From the NCBI GenBank assembly GCA_964631175.1, contig CAZVWH010000013.1, positions 1-42,061 of the forward strand: DNA of 42,061 nt. The letters run 5' to 3'. Shown one piece after another: positions 26,010-34,989 of the stretch. How positions within the stretch are numbered: position 1 is the stretch's first letter; each line of letters begins with the position of its first letter. The position numbers were made by a program, and so were the translations under genes. Origin of the DNA: CAZVWH01 sp964631175 (lineage in GTDB: Bacteria; Planctomycetota; Phycisphaerae; Sedimentisphaerales; Anaerobacaceae). The notes under the pieces are model-generated. The model worked only from the letters and a program-made list of their open reading frames with translations. It searched no databases and was not told the origin of the DNA.

Positions 26010-28577
26010 ATGGACGACATTCAGCGAAAATTAGCTCTGATTGACAGAGAGCTTGCCGGCGGAAGAGACCTTCACAAACAAATTGTAAGCACATCTCCTC
26101 TTGTATTTGTCGCGATAGGATTAATAACAGGTATCCTGATACAAGACATATTGATGTGGTCAATCCAGTTCTGGCTGATACTACTTTTACTTTGTGCAAT
26201 CGGTACATTTCTTTTGTTTGCCGTATTAAAAGTAGCCTGTCCACCATACGTCGCGGCGTATATTGCTTGTGTTTGTTTTGTGTGCCTCGGTGCTACTCGG
26301 CTGAGCAGCTTCTATCAGCCAAGGCCCGATGGTATCCGCAATTTTGTCACGAATGAGAGAAAATTAGCAACAATTCGAGGGCTGATTATCACCGAGCCGT
26401 ATATTAATAAGAATCAGCAATGGCAATTTGCCAGATTTACTTATAATGACCCAACCACCAGTTTCTACTTAAAGGTAAAGGAAATAAAAACCGTTGCGAA
26501 AAGGCCACAACTGTGGAACGGCTGGGTAAAGGCAAGTGACACTATCCGGGTGCAGATTGGTGAACCCGTGCTGGACTTGAAAGCGGGTAATTACATCCAG
26601 GCATATTGCTGGCTGGATAGATTCAAAGAAGTCACCAATCCGGGCCAATTTGATATCGCCAAGTATCTGGCCCGGAAAAATGTTTTCATCGCGGCATCCG
26701 TTAAGTCACGAGACGGCATTAAATTATTGAGAAGCAGTCCCGCAGGTATATTTACAAAACTAAAAAGAAAACTAAGACAAACTGCGACACAAGCTCTCCT
26801 GGGTGACCTGCCGCTGGAAGATAGAAGTCGAGGGTTGCTTGAGGCGCTGCTATTAGGCTATAGAAAAAATATCGACAATGCTACTTATGAGGCCTTTCGC
26901 AAAACAGGCCTGCTGCACTTTATCAGCCTTTCCGGAATGCACTTAGCAATTTTCGTGGGAATTATCTGGTGGTTATGCAAAACGGCCGGTTTAATGAAGC
27001 GCGCCCGAGCGGTTGTTTGTATAATTGCTATAGGTATCTTTTTGTTGATTGTCCCTCCAAGAGCACCTACATTACGAGCGGCTATTATAGCCATTGTTTT
27101 TTGCATATCATTTTTCTTTCGCCGACGGCCCAGCTCCATCAATACATTATCTATGGCGGCAATAATTCTTCTATTGGCAAGACCCACACAATTATTTGAG
27201 CCCGGCTGGCAACTTTCGTTTACCGCAGTCCTTGGGATTATAATTTTCACGGAGCGAATCCACTTCTTTATATATGGAAAAATAACAGGAACTTCGTGGT
27301 TTAAGAAAATCCCAAAAACTAAACCACTCTATCGCATAACTGCAAAACCGAGGTCATACGCATTGAGGTTGTTTTCTGTAGGCCTTGCAGCCTGGTTAGG
27401 CGGCGCAGGCGTTTTACTTTACCACTTTTACACAATCACACCATTGACAAGCATTTGGACGGTTTTAGTTTTTCCGCTTGTTAGTGCAATCTTAGCACTG
27501 GGATTTTTGAAAATAGTCTTATTTTTCCTTCTACCAACACTGAGCAGTTTTTTAAGCTTTTTAGTTACCGTGCTGTCGGACTGTTTAATATGGGTTGTAA
27601 AACTCCTCGCAAGTTTTAATATTTCTCAAATACTCATAGGCCATGTATCACTTACACCGGTGATTTTATATTACAACACAATTACTTTTGCTGCTTTTGT
27701 TTATTTTCAGCGTCCATTAATAAAGAAAGCAATCTGCACGGTAACAATCCTGGCAATAATTGTCTTTTTAGGTGTCATAAAATGGCAAAGGACATATCGC
27801 GACAATCTGGTTCTTACCTGTCTTGATGTTGGCCACGGCCAGGCAATATTGGCACAGCTTCCGAGCAAAGCCAATATTTTATTTGACGCAGGCTCACTGT
27901 ATAAAAGTGACATCGGCAGGCGAATTGTTGCGCCGTTCCTGGACTATAGCGGAATAAACAAAATCGATGCAATTATTATAAGTCACAACGACATTGACCA
28001 CATTAACGGAATACCTGAGATTATCGAACATTGTGAAGTTAAAAGTGTTTATGCCAATGATGCTTTCATTAACCATCCAGACACATGGGGGACAGTAAAA
28101 GATATAAATGACTGCCTACATGCAAATGGTCTTAAAATGCAACCGTTAAGCAAGACATTAAATTTAGGCAGCGGGGTTAATATAACGATACTCTGGCCGA
28201 CCGAACAGGTATGTCAGAATGAAGATTTGGGCGACAATGATAAATCAGTGGTTTCATTGATTGAATTTGCCGGCAGAAAAATCCTTTTATGCTCCGATAT
28301 TGAAAATTTTGCACAACAAGAGCTACTGCAACTTCTTGACAATCTAAAAGCCGACATCGTTGTTGTTCCCCATCATGGCTCAGCTAAAACGTTAGAGCCT
28401 GGATTTCTGGAGAGTCTTAATGCGGATATTCTGATATGCAGTTGCGGCCGAAGTCAATACGAAAGGATGAATCGTGACCCCAATAAGGCGAAGTCGTTTT
28501 ATACTGCCAGAGATGGGGCTATTACTGCTTGTATTAACAAAGATAGTGCGATCAAAACTGATGTTATTTTTAAATAA
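26010..28577 (+). CDS. comEC: ComEC/Rec2 DNA-uptake channel protein
   Basis: An 855-aa inner-membrane channel for single-stranded DNA import. The N-terminal part has membrane helices and a soluble OB-like (DUF4131) region. It is followed by the Competence domain (LLHFISLSGMHLAIF, VPPRAPTLRAAI) with many helices. A C-terminal metallo-beta-lactamase domain starts near residue 604 (DVGHGQAILAQL), with the metal site SHNDIDH (about 658) and PHHGS. All parts are intact. No other competence genes are adjacent, though a prepilin peptidase lies 3 kb on. The start codon touches a REP-like hairpin that could fold over the ribosome site. Confidence 0.95.
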   Translation: MDDIQRKLALIDRELAGGRDLHKQIVSTSPLVFVAIGLITGILIQDILMWSIQFWLILLLLCAIGTFLLFAVLKVACPPYVAAYIACVCFVCLGATRLSSFYQPRPDGIRNFVTNERKLATIRGLIITEPYINKNQQWQFARFTYNDPTTSFYLKVKEIKTVAKRPQLWNGWVKASDTIRVQIGEPVLDLKAGNYIQAYCWLDRFKEVTNPGQFDIAKYLARKNVFIAASVKSRDGIKLLRSSPAGIFTKLKRKLRQTATQALLGDLPLEDRSRGLLEALLLGYRKNIDNATYEAFRKTGLLHFISLSGMHLAIFVGIIWWLCKTAGLMKRARAVVCIIAIGIFLLIVPPRAPTLRAAIIAIVFCISFFFRRRPSSINTLSMAAIILLLARPTQLFEPGWQLSFTAVLGIIIFTERIHFFIYGKITGTSWFKKIPKTKPLYRITAKPRSYALRLFSVGLAAWLGGAGVLLYHFYTITPLTSIWTVLVFPLVSAILALGFLKIVLFFLLPTLSSFLSFLVTVLSDCLIWVVKLLASFNISQILIGHVSLTPVILYYNTITFAAFVYFQRPLIKKAICTVTILAIIVFLGVIKWQRTYRDNLVLTCLDVGHGQAILAQLPSKANILFDAGSLYKSDIGRRIVAPFLDYSGINKIDAIIISHNDIDHINGIPEIIEHCEVKSVYANDAFINHPDTWGTVKDINDCLHANGLKMQPLSKTLNLGSGVNITILWPTEQVCQNEDLGDNDKSVVSLIEFAGRKILLCSDIENFAQQELLQLLDNLKADIVVVPHHGSAKTLEPGFLESLNADILICSCGRSQYERMNRDPNKAKSFYTARDGAITACINKDSAIKTDVIFK

Positions 28578-28609
28578 TAAGCGTTTGAAAAACCAATTCT
28601 TGGAAAAAA

Positions 28610-28903
28610 TCACACGGAGGTTTTTTCTACCTCTCCAAGAAAGTATGATTCATTTATTTCTATAACACCACTTTGCTGATTTGCCTTTTGCAGCTCTTCG
28701 GATTGCAAGAACTTTCGAGCGTCGTCCATATTATCCCATTCACAGAGGACCACGATCTTGTTAGGGCCCTGCTCGGTTTGAAGGATCTGGTACGATTTCA
28801 TACCGGAAGCCTTACGCAAGGCAACGCCTTGCTCGTTATCAAATCCGGATTTCCACTCGGCGTAATTCCTAAGCTCAAGAATGGTTAATGTGTAATATGG
28901 CAC
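28610..28903 (-). CDS. Small ABM-fold (dimeric alpha-beta barrel) protein
   Basis: A 97-aa protein, MPYYTLTILELRNYAEWKSGF, with the alternating pattern of antibiotic-biosynthesis-monooxygenase-like ferredoxin folds (NKIVVLCEWDNMDDARKFL is a typical strand-helix unit). Members range from heme-degrading enzymes to stress proteins, so no function is assigned. GTG start at 28903 is preceded by a full AAAGGAGGTGAT ribosome site, so it should be well translated. It is convergent with comEC, 32 bp apart. Confidence 0.72.
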   Translation of the reverse strand: MPYYTLTILELRNYAEWKSGFDNEQGVALRKASGMKSYQILQTEQGPNKIVVLCEWDNMDDARKFLQSEELQKANQQSGVIEINESYFLGEVEKTSV

Positions 28904-28936
28904 GGTTTATCACCTCCTTTCTTCTAATTATAAAAC

Positions 28937-29341
28937 TTACAAATGGCCGGTAGAGCGTAGATATGACTCTAAAGATGAAACAAATACTTTAGCTTCATTT
29001 AAAGTTTCTCGGGCAATTTGTTCATCTATTTCAATTAGCTCACCATAATCATGAGTCTGACGGAGATCAAATGCTAACCTTAATGATCGAGAAAGCTCCC
29101 GCGGAAAAAGACCTGTTTTTACGAATTCTCTATCAAATAGGCCGATTACACCGCTATGTTTAGATGTACCAAGTTTCCTTGTTGCTAATAAAGCAAGTAC
29201 AGAATAAAACATCGCATAATATGCACGATTTATTGTTCCTCTATATGCCGACTGGTTGAACAGAATTTCTGCTTCATGGAATGTTTCATCAGCTTGTTGC
29301 ATCCTATATCGTAACAACGCTGTAAGCTGATCTTTACTCAT
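28937..29341 (-). CDS. HEPN-domain protein (toxin partner of an MNT pair)
   Basis: A 134-aa HEPN protein of the UPF0332/PF05168 type, with the helix INRAYYAMFYSVLALLATR and GTSKHSGVIGLFDREFV typical of the family. The later LRQTHDYGE replaces the more familiar R-x4-H-x-Y motif of HepT, so RNase activity is uncertain. Its start overlaps the stop of the upstream nucleotidyltransferase by four bases (ATGA), the usual coupling of MNT-HEPN modules, where MNT adenylylates or neutralises HEPN. Confidence 0.85.
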   Translation of the reverse strand: MSKDQLTALLRYRMQQADETFHEAEILFNQSAYRGTINRAYYAMFYSVLALLATRKLGTSKHSGVIGLFDREFVKTGLFPRELSRSLRLAFDLRQTHDYGELIEIDEQIARETLNEAKVFVSSLESYLRSTGHL

Positions 29342-29658
29342 AAACGAATACCCTCACCATCGATTTTTTGTAGTATTGGATTTGCTGCTAAGGGACCAAT
29401 TTTTAGCTGATCACGGCTGGCCACAAAGGTCGATATTACGCGGTCCATTTCAAACCCTACTTCCCACGCAATCTCTGAAATACACCGGCGCTGTTCTGAC
29501 GTAAGTCCCTCTACGACTATAAATATATCCAAATCAGACTCTGGTGAAGAATCACCTCTCACTCGGGAGCCATAGACTCTAAAGTCAAGTATAGGAAAGA
29601 AGGATATCAGCCGATTCTTAAACTCTTTTGCAATTCTTATATCTTCTTGAGCCAGCAT
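29338..29658 (-). CDS. Minimal nucleotidyltransferase (MNT, antitoxin partner)
   Basis: A 106-aa nucleotidyltransferase of the Pol-beta fold. The active site is GSRVRGDSSPESDLDIF, with both metal-binding aspartates present. MNT proteins of this kind neutralise HEPN toxins by AMPylation. It overlaps the HEPN gene by four bases and follows a membrane-protein gene after 11 bp, so the three are probably one transcript. Confidence 0.88.
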   Translation of the reverse strand: MLAQEDIRIAKEFKNRLISFFPILDFRVYGSRVRGDSSPESDLDIFIVVEGLTSEQRRCISEIAWEVGFEMDRVISTFVASRDQLKIGPLAANPILQKIDGEGIRL

Positions 29659-29669
29659 CTTGCTCTCTC

Positions 29670-30464
29670 TTACATAGCGTTTCGATAGGCGGGAGGAAGA
29701 AGTTCCGGAAAGGCTTTGTCAAGTTGCCAGAAGAACGACTTACGAAGAGCGCGAGGGATGAATAGTTGTATCACCCTCAATCGCCGAACTGGTGGAGTGA
29801 CAAATCTGATATTCACAATTGGCCCTTCACATCTTAAAGTATGGATGTTATCATGCTTCACTAATATCGAAGTCTCTTCATCCCTTTTCAGGAAGATTTC
29901 CTGAATAGCTAAAACTAACACAAGGAATCCGGCGGCACCCGCTCCAATCTCCGCAACGATAGGGAGACGAAATATTAACCATACAAGATATGTAAAAATG
30001 AACGTCAGCGCTATGACACTAATTGCTATGAGAAAGCCGGTTAAATGATCGAATGTTAGACGTCCTGTGACACGCATTCCATCACCAAGAAACTCAGGGC
30101 TACATTCGTCATACAAGCTCCTGCCAAGTTCCATATGGAGAAGCGAAATGGATTCGCTTGGGTGCTTTTCTAATAAACTCCATTGTAGCTTATTGTGGAC
30201 TATATTGTACGCACTATAGAAAAGAAAAGAGAGCAAAATCGTGAGGATGAAAGTGACTGACAGACCCATGAACTGCCAGAAAGAAAGAGAGCTTCTGTCG
30301 CGAATCAGTATGACAGTGATGCAAATGCCCCCGACGACAGCCACAGGAAGGAACAAGAAAAAAAACAAGCCAACGAGTCCGGCTTTGAATTTCGCGAGCC
30401 CCATCAACGGCTTAACGTCCCAAGGCATTTTACCAATATCCTGATTTTGCTTTTGAACAGTCAT
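29670..30464 (-). CDS. Uncharacterised four-helix membrane protein
   Basis: A 264-aa protein with hydrophobic segments at about residues 27-53, 62-83, 141-165 and 170-190. A basic C-terminal cytoplasmic domain includes TPPVRRLRVIQLFIPRALRKSF. No family recognised. It lies 11 bp upstream of the MNT gene on the same strand, which makes it a candidate third member of that module, though chance linkage is equally possible. The start ATG has only a weak ribosome site (GGGGAAAC). Confidence 0.6.
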   Translation of the reverse strand: MTVQKQNQDIGKMPWDVKPLMGLAKFKAGLVGLFFFLFLPVAVVGGICITVILIRDRSSLSFWQFMGLSVTFILTILLSFLFYSAYNIVHNKLQWSLLEKHPSESISLLHMELGRSLYDECSPEFLGDGMRVTGRLTFDHLTGFLIAISVIALTFIFTYLVWLIFRLPIVAEIGAGAAGFLVLVLAIQEIFLKRDEETSILVKHDNIHTLRCEGPIVNIRFVTPPVRRLRVIQLFIPRALRKSFFWQLDKAFPELLPPAYRNAM

Positions 30465-30558
30465 CTTCTACTATGTTTCCCCTATCATAGTCAGCCGCAC
30501 CATTGCCAAAAATCCAGACAATACCAGACCGTAATTTCCTAACTAATCCGAGTAACCA

Positions 30559-31218
30559 TCACCGCATGTGTACAACAATTTCCACTCTGCGGTTTTTCGC
30601 TTTACCCACAGCGGTAGCGTTTGAAGCGATGGGCCTTGCTGCCCCGCAGCCAGATGCTCGAATCTGGTTTTCTGGAATTCCCCGCTGGGTCAAATATCTG
30701 ACCACAGTGAGAGCACGCTCAGCCGAAAGCTCCCAGTTATCTTTCCACGGTGATTTTTTAATTGGGTCCGCATCGGTATGACCAGCCACATCTATTTGCC
30801 TACCAGGGTACTTACTCCTCAACACTGATAGAATGTGGTCAAGCTCTGCACTGGTTGCCTTTTTGAGAGTTGCTTTTCCTGAATCAAACAATATCTCGTT
30901 TGGAAGAGTTACCGTAATTGTACCGGCTGAAGGGTCAAAGGCAACGTCGTAACCTTCTCCGAAACCGGTTACCTCGGCAGGGCTTCTGTTAAGCTCTTCA
31001 ATCTGTCTTTGGAGCTCCTGGATGGTTTGCTGGTCCTGCGAAATCCGCTGAGCAAGCTCGCCCTTTTCGGCTTGTAGGCTTTCAAACCTGCCTTTTAGAT
31101 TCTGATGCTCCACGTTCAAGTATTCGTATTTTTTCTGCCAGTCGGTGCAGCCATATAAAAAGGTCATTGGTAACAAACAAGTCAACATAAAGATCATTTT
31201 CTTATTAACGGTTCGCAT
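30559..31218 (-). CDS. OmpA/Pal-family peptidoglycan-binding lipoprotein
   Basis: A 219-aa lipoprotein with lipobox LYGC (Cys24). A coiled coil at about 28-85 (YEYLNVEHQNLKGRFESLQ, QQTIQELQRQIEEL) is followed by an OmpA-like domain from about 100. The domain keeps LFDSGKATLKKA, GHTDADPI, NWELSAERALTVVRYL and AKNRRVEI, the residues that bind diaminopimelate peptidoglycan. It should tether the outer membrane to the cell wall. Excellent ribosome site AAGGAGAT. It sits next to the prepilin peptidase gene on the same strand. Confidence 0.92.
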   Translation of the reverse strand: MRTVNKKMIFMLTCLLPMTFLYGCTDWQKKYEYLNVEHQNLKGRFESLQAEKGELAQRISQDQQTIQELQRQIEELNRSPAEVTGFGEGYDVAFDPSAGTITVTLPNEILFDSGKATLKKATSAELDHILSVLRSKYPGRQIDVAGHTDADPIKKSPWKDNWELSAERALTVVRYLTQRGIPENQIRASGCGAARPIASNATAVGKAKNRRVEIVVHMR

Positions 31219-31257
31219 TTTATATCTCCTTAAGCACCGAAATTTAAATTCTTCGTC

Positions 31258-32490
31258 CTAACGCAAAAGTATAAAACCCCAGTAATTAAGAATCCAGTCG
31301 TGTAGAATCATAACAGCAAATACTGCCAAAGACAAGAAAGGACCGTAAGGAATTTGTCGAGTTTTTCTAAAAAACATTTGGAAGACCGCCCAGGCTAATC
31401 CGAAGAACGGCGCAATAAAAAATGCCAGGACTACGAAAACCGGCCCGATTACCGCCCCCGCTGCACCCATTAGATGCATATCCCCGAGTCCCATCGCCTC
31501 TTTTCCGAAAGTAAAGGTGCCGATAATGCGAGTAGCCCAGACAACGCCACAGCCCACAAAATAGCCCCAAAGACTGCCTAAGAACCCTGCAATTACAGGA
31601 CGCTGTAAGAAATCCGACCACCATTTATTTACCGGGCCGGTTTCTTTAACAATCAAAAAGACAACTGCTGAGCAGATGATAATCGGCAGCAAAAAAATGA
31701 TTTCCTTACAGACCTCCATACGATGATTAAACTCATGCTCACTTCTGTCCTCTGTCCTCTGTCTTCTGTCTTCTGTCCCTTCGACTTCGCTCAGGGCAGG
31801 CTTCTGCCCTCTGTCTTCTGTCTTCTGACCTCTGTCTTCTGACTTCCGCCCTCCGTCTTCTGCTTCGTAGCTTCTTTTAATTAAGCCGGTCGAAAGGAGC
31901 AACAATGATACGGCCAATCCTGCAGAAGCCCCAACGGCCAGTGAGCCGGTTTTAGCGGAAGCGCTCGGCAAAAGCCAATACGCATGAATTAAGGATGGGT
32001 CAATTATATAGGCACCAACTGCTGAACCGATGAATCCAACAATTGTAACGAACCAGCAAATAGAAAGTGGGATAACCCAAAGCTCCAGGTCAATCGCTGA
32101 GGCAGCGGTAAAGGCTGCCAACATGATTATAGAAACAAGGTATATAAACCAGCCGCCACCCAGAAATGGGCTGATGCCATCACGTAAACCGCTGCGAAAA
32201 TACAAAATGAAAAGGCCGACAAAAAGCAGGCCGGTAAACAGCTCGATAATAAAATAACGCGGCGAGATAGGAGCTTTACAGTACCTGCACTTCCTGCTCA
32301 AAAGCAGCCATGAAATCAGCGGTATATTATCATAAAAACGAATATGTTTGCCGCACGCAGGACATGCTGAAGGCGGAGTTATTATAGACTTGTCACGGGG
32401 TAAGCGATAGATAACAACATTTAAGAAGCTGCCTACACAACAGCCGAATGCAAAAAGAAAAACAAAACAAATCCAATCCGGTACCGCCAC
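31258..32490 (-). CDS. Prepilin peptidase (A24 family) with a repeat-derived cytoplasmic insert
   Basis: A 410-aa membrane aspartic protease that cleaves and N-methylates type IV pilin-like leaders. It has the zinc cysteines CPACG and CRYC (43, 46, 68, 71), catalytic Asp134 in SAIDLE and Asp337 in MGLGDMH, and about eight helices. Residues 209-252, EDGGRKSEDRGQKTEDRG..., are a hydrophilic low-complexity insert encoded by the same CTGTCCTCTGTCTT-type DNA that lies between genes elsewhere. It includes PALSEVEG from another dispersed repeat. The insert is in frame within a loop, so activity may survive. GTG start with GGGAGG four bases upstream. Confidence 0.92.
   Translation of the reverse strand: MAVPDWICFVFLFAFGCCVGSFLNVVIYRLPRDKSIITPPSACPACGKHIRFYDNIPLISWLLLSRKCRYCKAPISPRYFIIELFTGLLFVGLFILYFRSGLRDGISPFLGGGWFIYLVSIIMLAAFTAASAIDLELWVIPLSICWFVTIVGFIGSAVGAYIIDPSLIHAYWLLPSASAKTGSLAVGASAGLAVSLLLLSTGLIKRSYEAEDGGRKSEDRGQKTEDRGQKPALSEVEGTEDRRQRTEDRSEHEFNHRMEVCKEIIFLLPIIICSAVVFLIVKETGPVNKWWSDFLQRPVIAGFLGSLWGYFVGCGVVWATRIIGTFTFGKEAMGLGDMHLMGAAGAVIGPVFVVLAFFIAPFFGLAWAVFQMFFRKTRQIPYGPFLSLAVFAVMILHDWILNYWGFILLR
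31735..31866. repeat. CTGTCCTCTGTCTT-type tract plus LSEVEG repeat inside the prepilin peptidase gene
   Basis: The plus strand is a run of TCTGTCCTC, TCTGTCTTC and CTGACCTC units, interrupted by CCCTTCGACTTCGCTCAGGG. On the coding strand it reads as EDRGQKTEDRGQ and PALSEVEG. Copies of the first repeat are intergenic at 19.7 and 37.1 kb. Confidence 0.8.
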
Positions 32491-32502
32491 TATGCCTCCC
32501 GG

Positions 32503-32611
32503 GCTAAAGTGTCTAAAATGTAGAGTGACTAAAGTGCCTAAAATTGTGAATTTTTAACTTTAGCTCACTTTAGGCACTTTAGCTCACTTTAGGCATTTTA
32601 ATTCACTTTAC
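32503..32611. repeat. CTAAAGTG repeat tract at the argG stop
   Basis: Several copies of CTAAAGTG or CACTTTAG with GCCT/AGGC linkers, in both orientations. The argG stop codon (TGA) lies within one copy. A related tract lies at 40061-40134 between two convergent genes. The inverted copies can form hairpins and may act as a terminator. Confidence 0.6.
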
Positions 32612-33832
32612 ACTTCTCGTTTTCTTGTTGACTATCGCGTTAACTTTCATCGGCAAGCCAAACAATCGAATAAAGCCGGTCGCGTCGGTTGGGTCATACT
32701 CAGCGCCCATCTTGAAGCTCGCCAGGTCTGTCCGGTACAAGCTGTTCGGACTTTTCACGCCGGCTGGTGTGCACCGGCCTTTGAAGAGTTTTAACCGTAC
32801 CGAGCCGGTGACGCTCCGCTGGGTGACATCAACAAACGCATCAAGAGCCTCGCGCAACTGGCTGAACCACAAACCATAGTAAACCAGCTCCGCATATTTC
32901 AATGCGAGCTGTTGTTTATAGTGCATAGTTTCCCTGTCCAGAGTCAGGCTCTCCAAAACGTTATGGGCGGTAACGAGAATCGTGCCGCCCGGCGTCTCAT
33001 AGACGCCACGTGATTTTATGCCGACGAGTCGGTTTTCCACCAGATCTACCTGTCCAACACCGTGTTTGCCGCCGAGCTTATTCAATGCCTCAATGAGCTT
33101 TACACCACTTGTTAGCTGGTCGTTTAGCTTTATAGGCACACCTTCGAGAAAACCTACTGTCACGTAGTCCGGCTTATCTGGTGTTTTCGAAATCGGCCGA
33201 GAGATAACGAACAAATCGTCTTTCGGCTCATTCGCAGGATCTTCCAAATCTGCTCCTTCGTGGCTGATATGCCACAGGTTGCGGTCGCGACTATAGATTT
33301 TCTTTTTGCTTTGTTCGATGGGAATCTTGTGTTTCTTTGCATAATCTACTGCTGCTTCACGGCAAGTTAATGTGAATTTTGGGTCTTTCCATGGTGCGAC
33401 AATCTTAAGTGACGGATTAAGAGCCATATAGGTCAATTCAAAGCGGACTTGGTCATTGCCTTTGCCGGTTGCGCCGTGAGCTACCGCCGCCGCGCCTTCG
33501 GCGCGGGCGACTTCGACCTGATGCTTGGCGATTAAAGGCCGGGCAATACTTGTACCGAGCAGATATTCTTTCTCGTAAACAGCGCCCGATTTAAGCAGCG
33601 GCCAGAGATAATCTTCGACAAACTCTCTTCGCAGGTCTTTTACGATACACTTAACCGCCCCGCTGGCCAGTGCCTTGCGCTTGATGCCGGCTAATTCATC
33701 ACCCTGTCCTAAGTCGGCTGCAAATGCTATCACTTCGTAGCCGTAAGTTTCTTTTAGCCACGGCAGAATAACGCTGGTATCCAGCCCTCCACTATATGCC
33801 AATACTACTCTTTCAGATTTACTTTTAGTCAT
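32603..33832 (-). CDS. argG: Argininosuccinate synthase
   Basis: A 409-aa enzyme joining citrulline and aspartate with ATP to argininosuccinate in arginine synthesis. The N-terminal PP-loop motif is VVLAYSGGLDTSVILPW. Other landmarks are GTSIARPLIAKHQVEVA, GATGKGNDQVRFEL and SPNSLYRTDLASF. ATG at 33832 with AGGA upstream is preferred over a TTG eleven codons earlier. No other arg gene is nearby. The stop codon lies in a dispersed repeat. Confidence 0.97.
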   Translation of the reverse strand: MTKSKSERVVLAYSGGLDTSVILPWLKETYGYEVIAFAADLGQGDELAGIKRKALASGAVKCIVKDLRREFVEDYLWPLLKSGAVYEKEYLLGTSIARPLIAKHQVEVARAEGAAAVAHGATGKGNDQVRFELTYMALNPSLKIVAPWKDPKFTLTCREAAVDYAKKHKIPIEQSKKKIYSRDRNLWHISHEGADLEDPANEPKDDLFVISRPISKTPDKPDYVTVGFLEGVPIKLNDQLTSGVKLIEALNKLGGKHGVGQVDLVENRLVGIKSRGVYETPGGTILVTAHNVLESLTLDRETMHYKQQLALKYAELVYYGLWFSQLREALDAFVDVTQRSVTGSVRLKLFKGRCTPAGVKSPNSLYRTDLASFKMGAEYDPTDATGFIRLFGLPMKVNAIVNKKTRSVK

Positions 33833-33877
33833 TGAGCTTATTCCTAAATGAACTTTTATCTCCAATTAGCTTTAGAC

Positions 33878-33997
33878 GTCATTTCGACCGAAGTCCCCAG
33901 GGGACGAAGTGGAGAAATCTACTCAAAAACAGATTCCCCTTCCGGGCTTTCCGCTTCGCCTCGTGTCTCGACTCGCCTACGGCTCGCTCGAAATGAC
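33878..33997 (+). repeat. MITE-like repeat with GTCATTTCGA ends (first copy)
   Basis: A 120-bp element beginning GTCATTTCGACCGAAG and ending CTCGCTCGAAATGAC, with terminal inverted repeats. It contains GTCCCCAGGGGAC and GGAGAAATCTACTC. A second copy in the opposite orientation lies at 34990-35079. Confidence 0.8.
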
Positions 33998-34050
33998 AAC
34001 TCCTGCTCTTTTCTACAAAGCATTTTCACTTCCGAAGCGTGGAAACCCAC

Positions 34051-34371
34051 TCAACGGTCGTTTGCTTCATAGAGCACCTTTGCTTCTTCGAGAATTTCTT
34101 TAATAAAGCTATCGCCTATTTCAATTCGCTGTCGTACCTTTTCAAGGGTACGCACAAGCAAGTCGAGTGGAAATTTGGGCCGAAGTTTCAGCCGAATCTC
34201 CACCGACTTATCAACACTTCTGCCAGTGAAAGGTCCTACGACCAACAAGTCAACGTCCGAATCTTCTGTGACTTCGCCTCGCGCATAGGAGCCAAAGAGT
34301 ATTACACGTTCGGCTCCAAATTCGCGTCCAATACGCCGTCCGAACTCTTCTATTTGTTTCATCGCCACCAT
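34051..34371 (-). CDS. MNT-type nucleotidyltransferase, orphan
   Basis: A 106-aa minimal nucleotidyltransferase with the active-site motif GSYARGEVTEDSDVDLLVV. It is preceded 28 bp upstream by a second MNT gene, and no HEPN partner lies within the interval. Candidate orphan antitoxin or AMPylating enzyme. ATG start after a weak ribosome site (AGGTTGGTA). Confidence 0.82.
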   Translation of the reverse strand: MVAMKQIEEFGRRIGREFGAERVILFGSYARGEVTEDSDVDLLVVGPFTGRSVDKSVEIRLKLRPKFPLDLLVRTLEKVRQRIEIGDSFIKEILEEAKVLYEANDR

Positions 34372-34399
34372 ATTACCAACCTGTCAAATCATCTACTTT

Positions 34400-34720
34400 T
34401 CATGCAGCGATAACAATGCCCTCACGTCGTGCGATTTCAAGAATCGGTCGGTTCTCATCTGTTTCCCATTTTTTTTCGCCGCAGGCAATAGGCTCAATGC
34501 GATTATCAGCAATAGTTGCACGCCAGAGAGCTTTAATCAGTGAAATCTCCCGAGAGCCATCAAATTCCGGTGCGATTACAATCAAGTCTATGTCACTATA
34601 TTTACCAGCCTGGCCCTGAACAAAGGACCCGAATAACACCGCTCGTCGAGCATGAATGCCCATAGCCGGTAATCCTGCGAGATAACTTTTTACTATAGCT
34701 ATAACCGCTTCATCAACCAT
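34400..34720 (-). CDS. MNT-type nucleotidyltransferase, orphan (second)
   Basis: About 106 aa with GSFVQGQAGKYSDIDLIVI, so both aspartates are intact. It differs clearly in sequence from its neighbour (LKALWR-type helix, EPIACGEKKWETDENRP), so the two are not a recent duplication. ATG at 34720 is preferred over a TTG three codons upstream. It lies in a stretch bracketed by inverted MITE-like repeats. Confidence 0.82.
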   Translation of the reverse strand: MVDEAVIAIVKSYLAGLPAMGIHARRAVLFGSFVQGQAGKYSDIDLIVIAPEFDGSREISLIKALWRATIADNRIEPIACGEKKWETDENRPILEIARREGIVIAA

Positions 34721-34771
34721 ATATCCCAAAACACTTAATTCTCACAATTCGTAAGAATCCATATACACGAT

Positions 34772-34845
34772 GTCATTGCGAGCAAAGCGAAGCAATCTCC
34801 GATATCCTAATGAAATTGCCACGGCCTTTCAGGCCTCGCAATGAC
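34772..34845. repeat. GTCATTGCGAG-ended palindromic repeat
   Basis: Begins GTCATTGCGAGCAAAG and ends CTCGCAATGAC. The 74-bp element has inverted ends and an internal GGCCTTTCAGGCC palindrome. Similar in design to, but distinct from, the GTCATTTCGA elements on either side. Confidence 0.75.
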
Positions 34846-34989
34846 AATAATGCAAATCACTTGTCAAATAGAACCGCCGCTTTTAATATACCAATAATCA
34901 TTATTAAAGAGCAATAATTAAATCACCAGTAAATGCAGACATTAATGATACTTCAGAATTTCTAATGCTTTCTTGAAAATGCCCTGAAT

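Noticed and set aside
25879..26247. 122-codon minus-strand frame across the comEC start
   Set aside because: Overlaps the REP hairpin and the comEC N-terminus; no support beyond being open.
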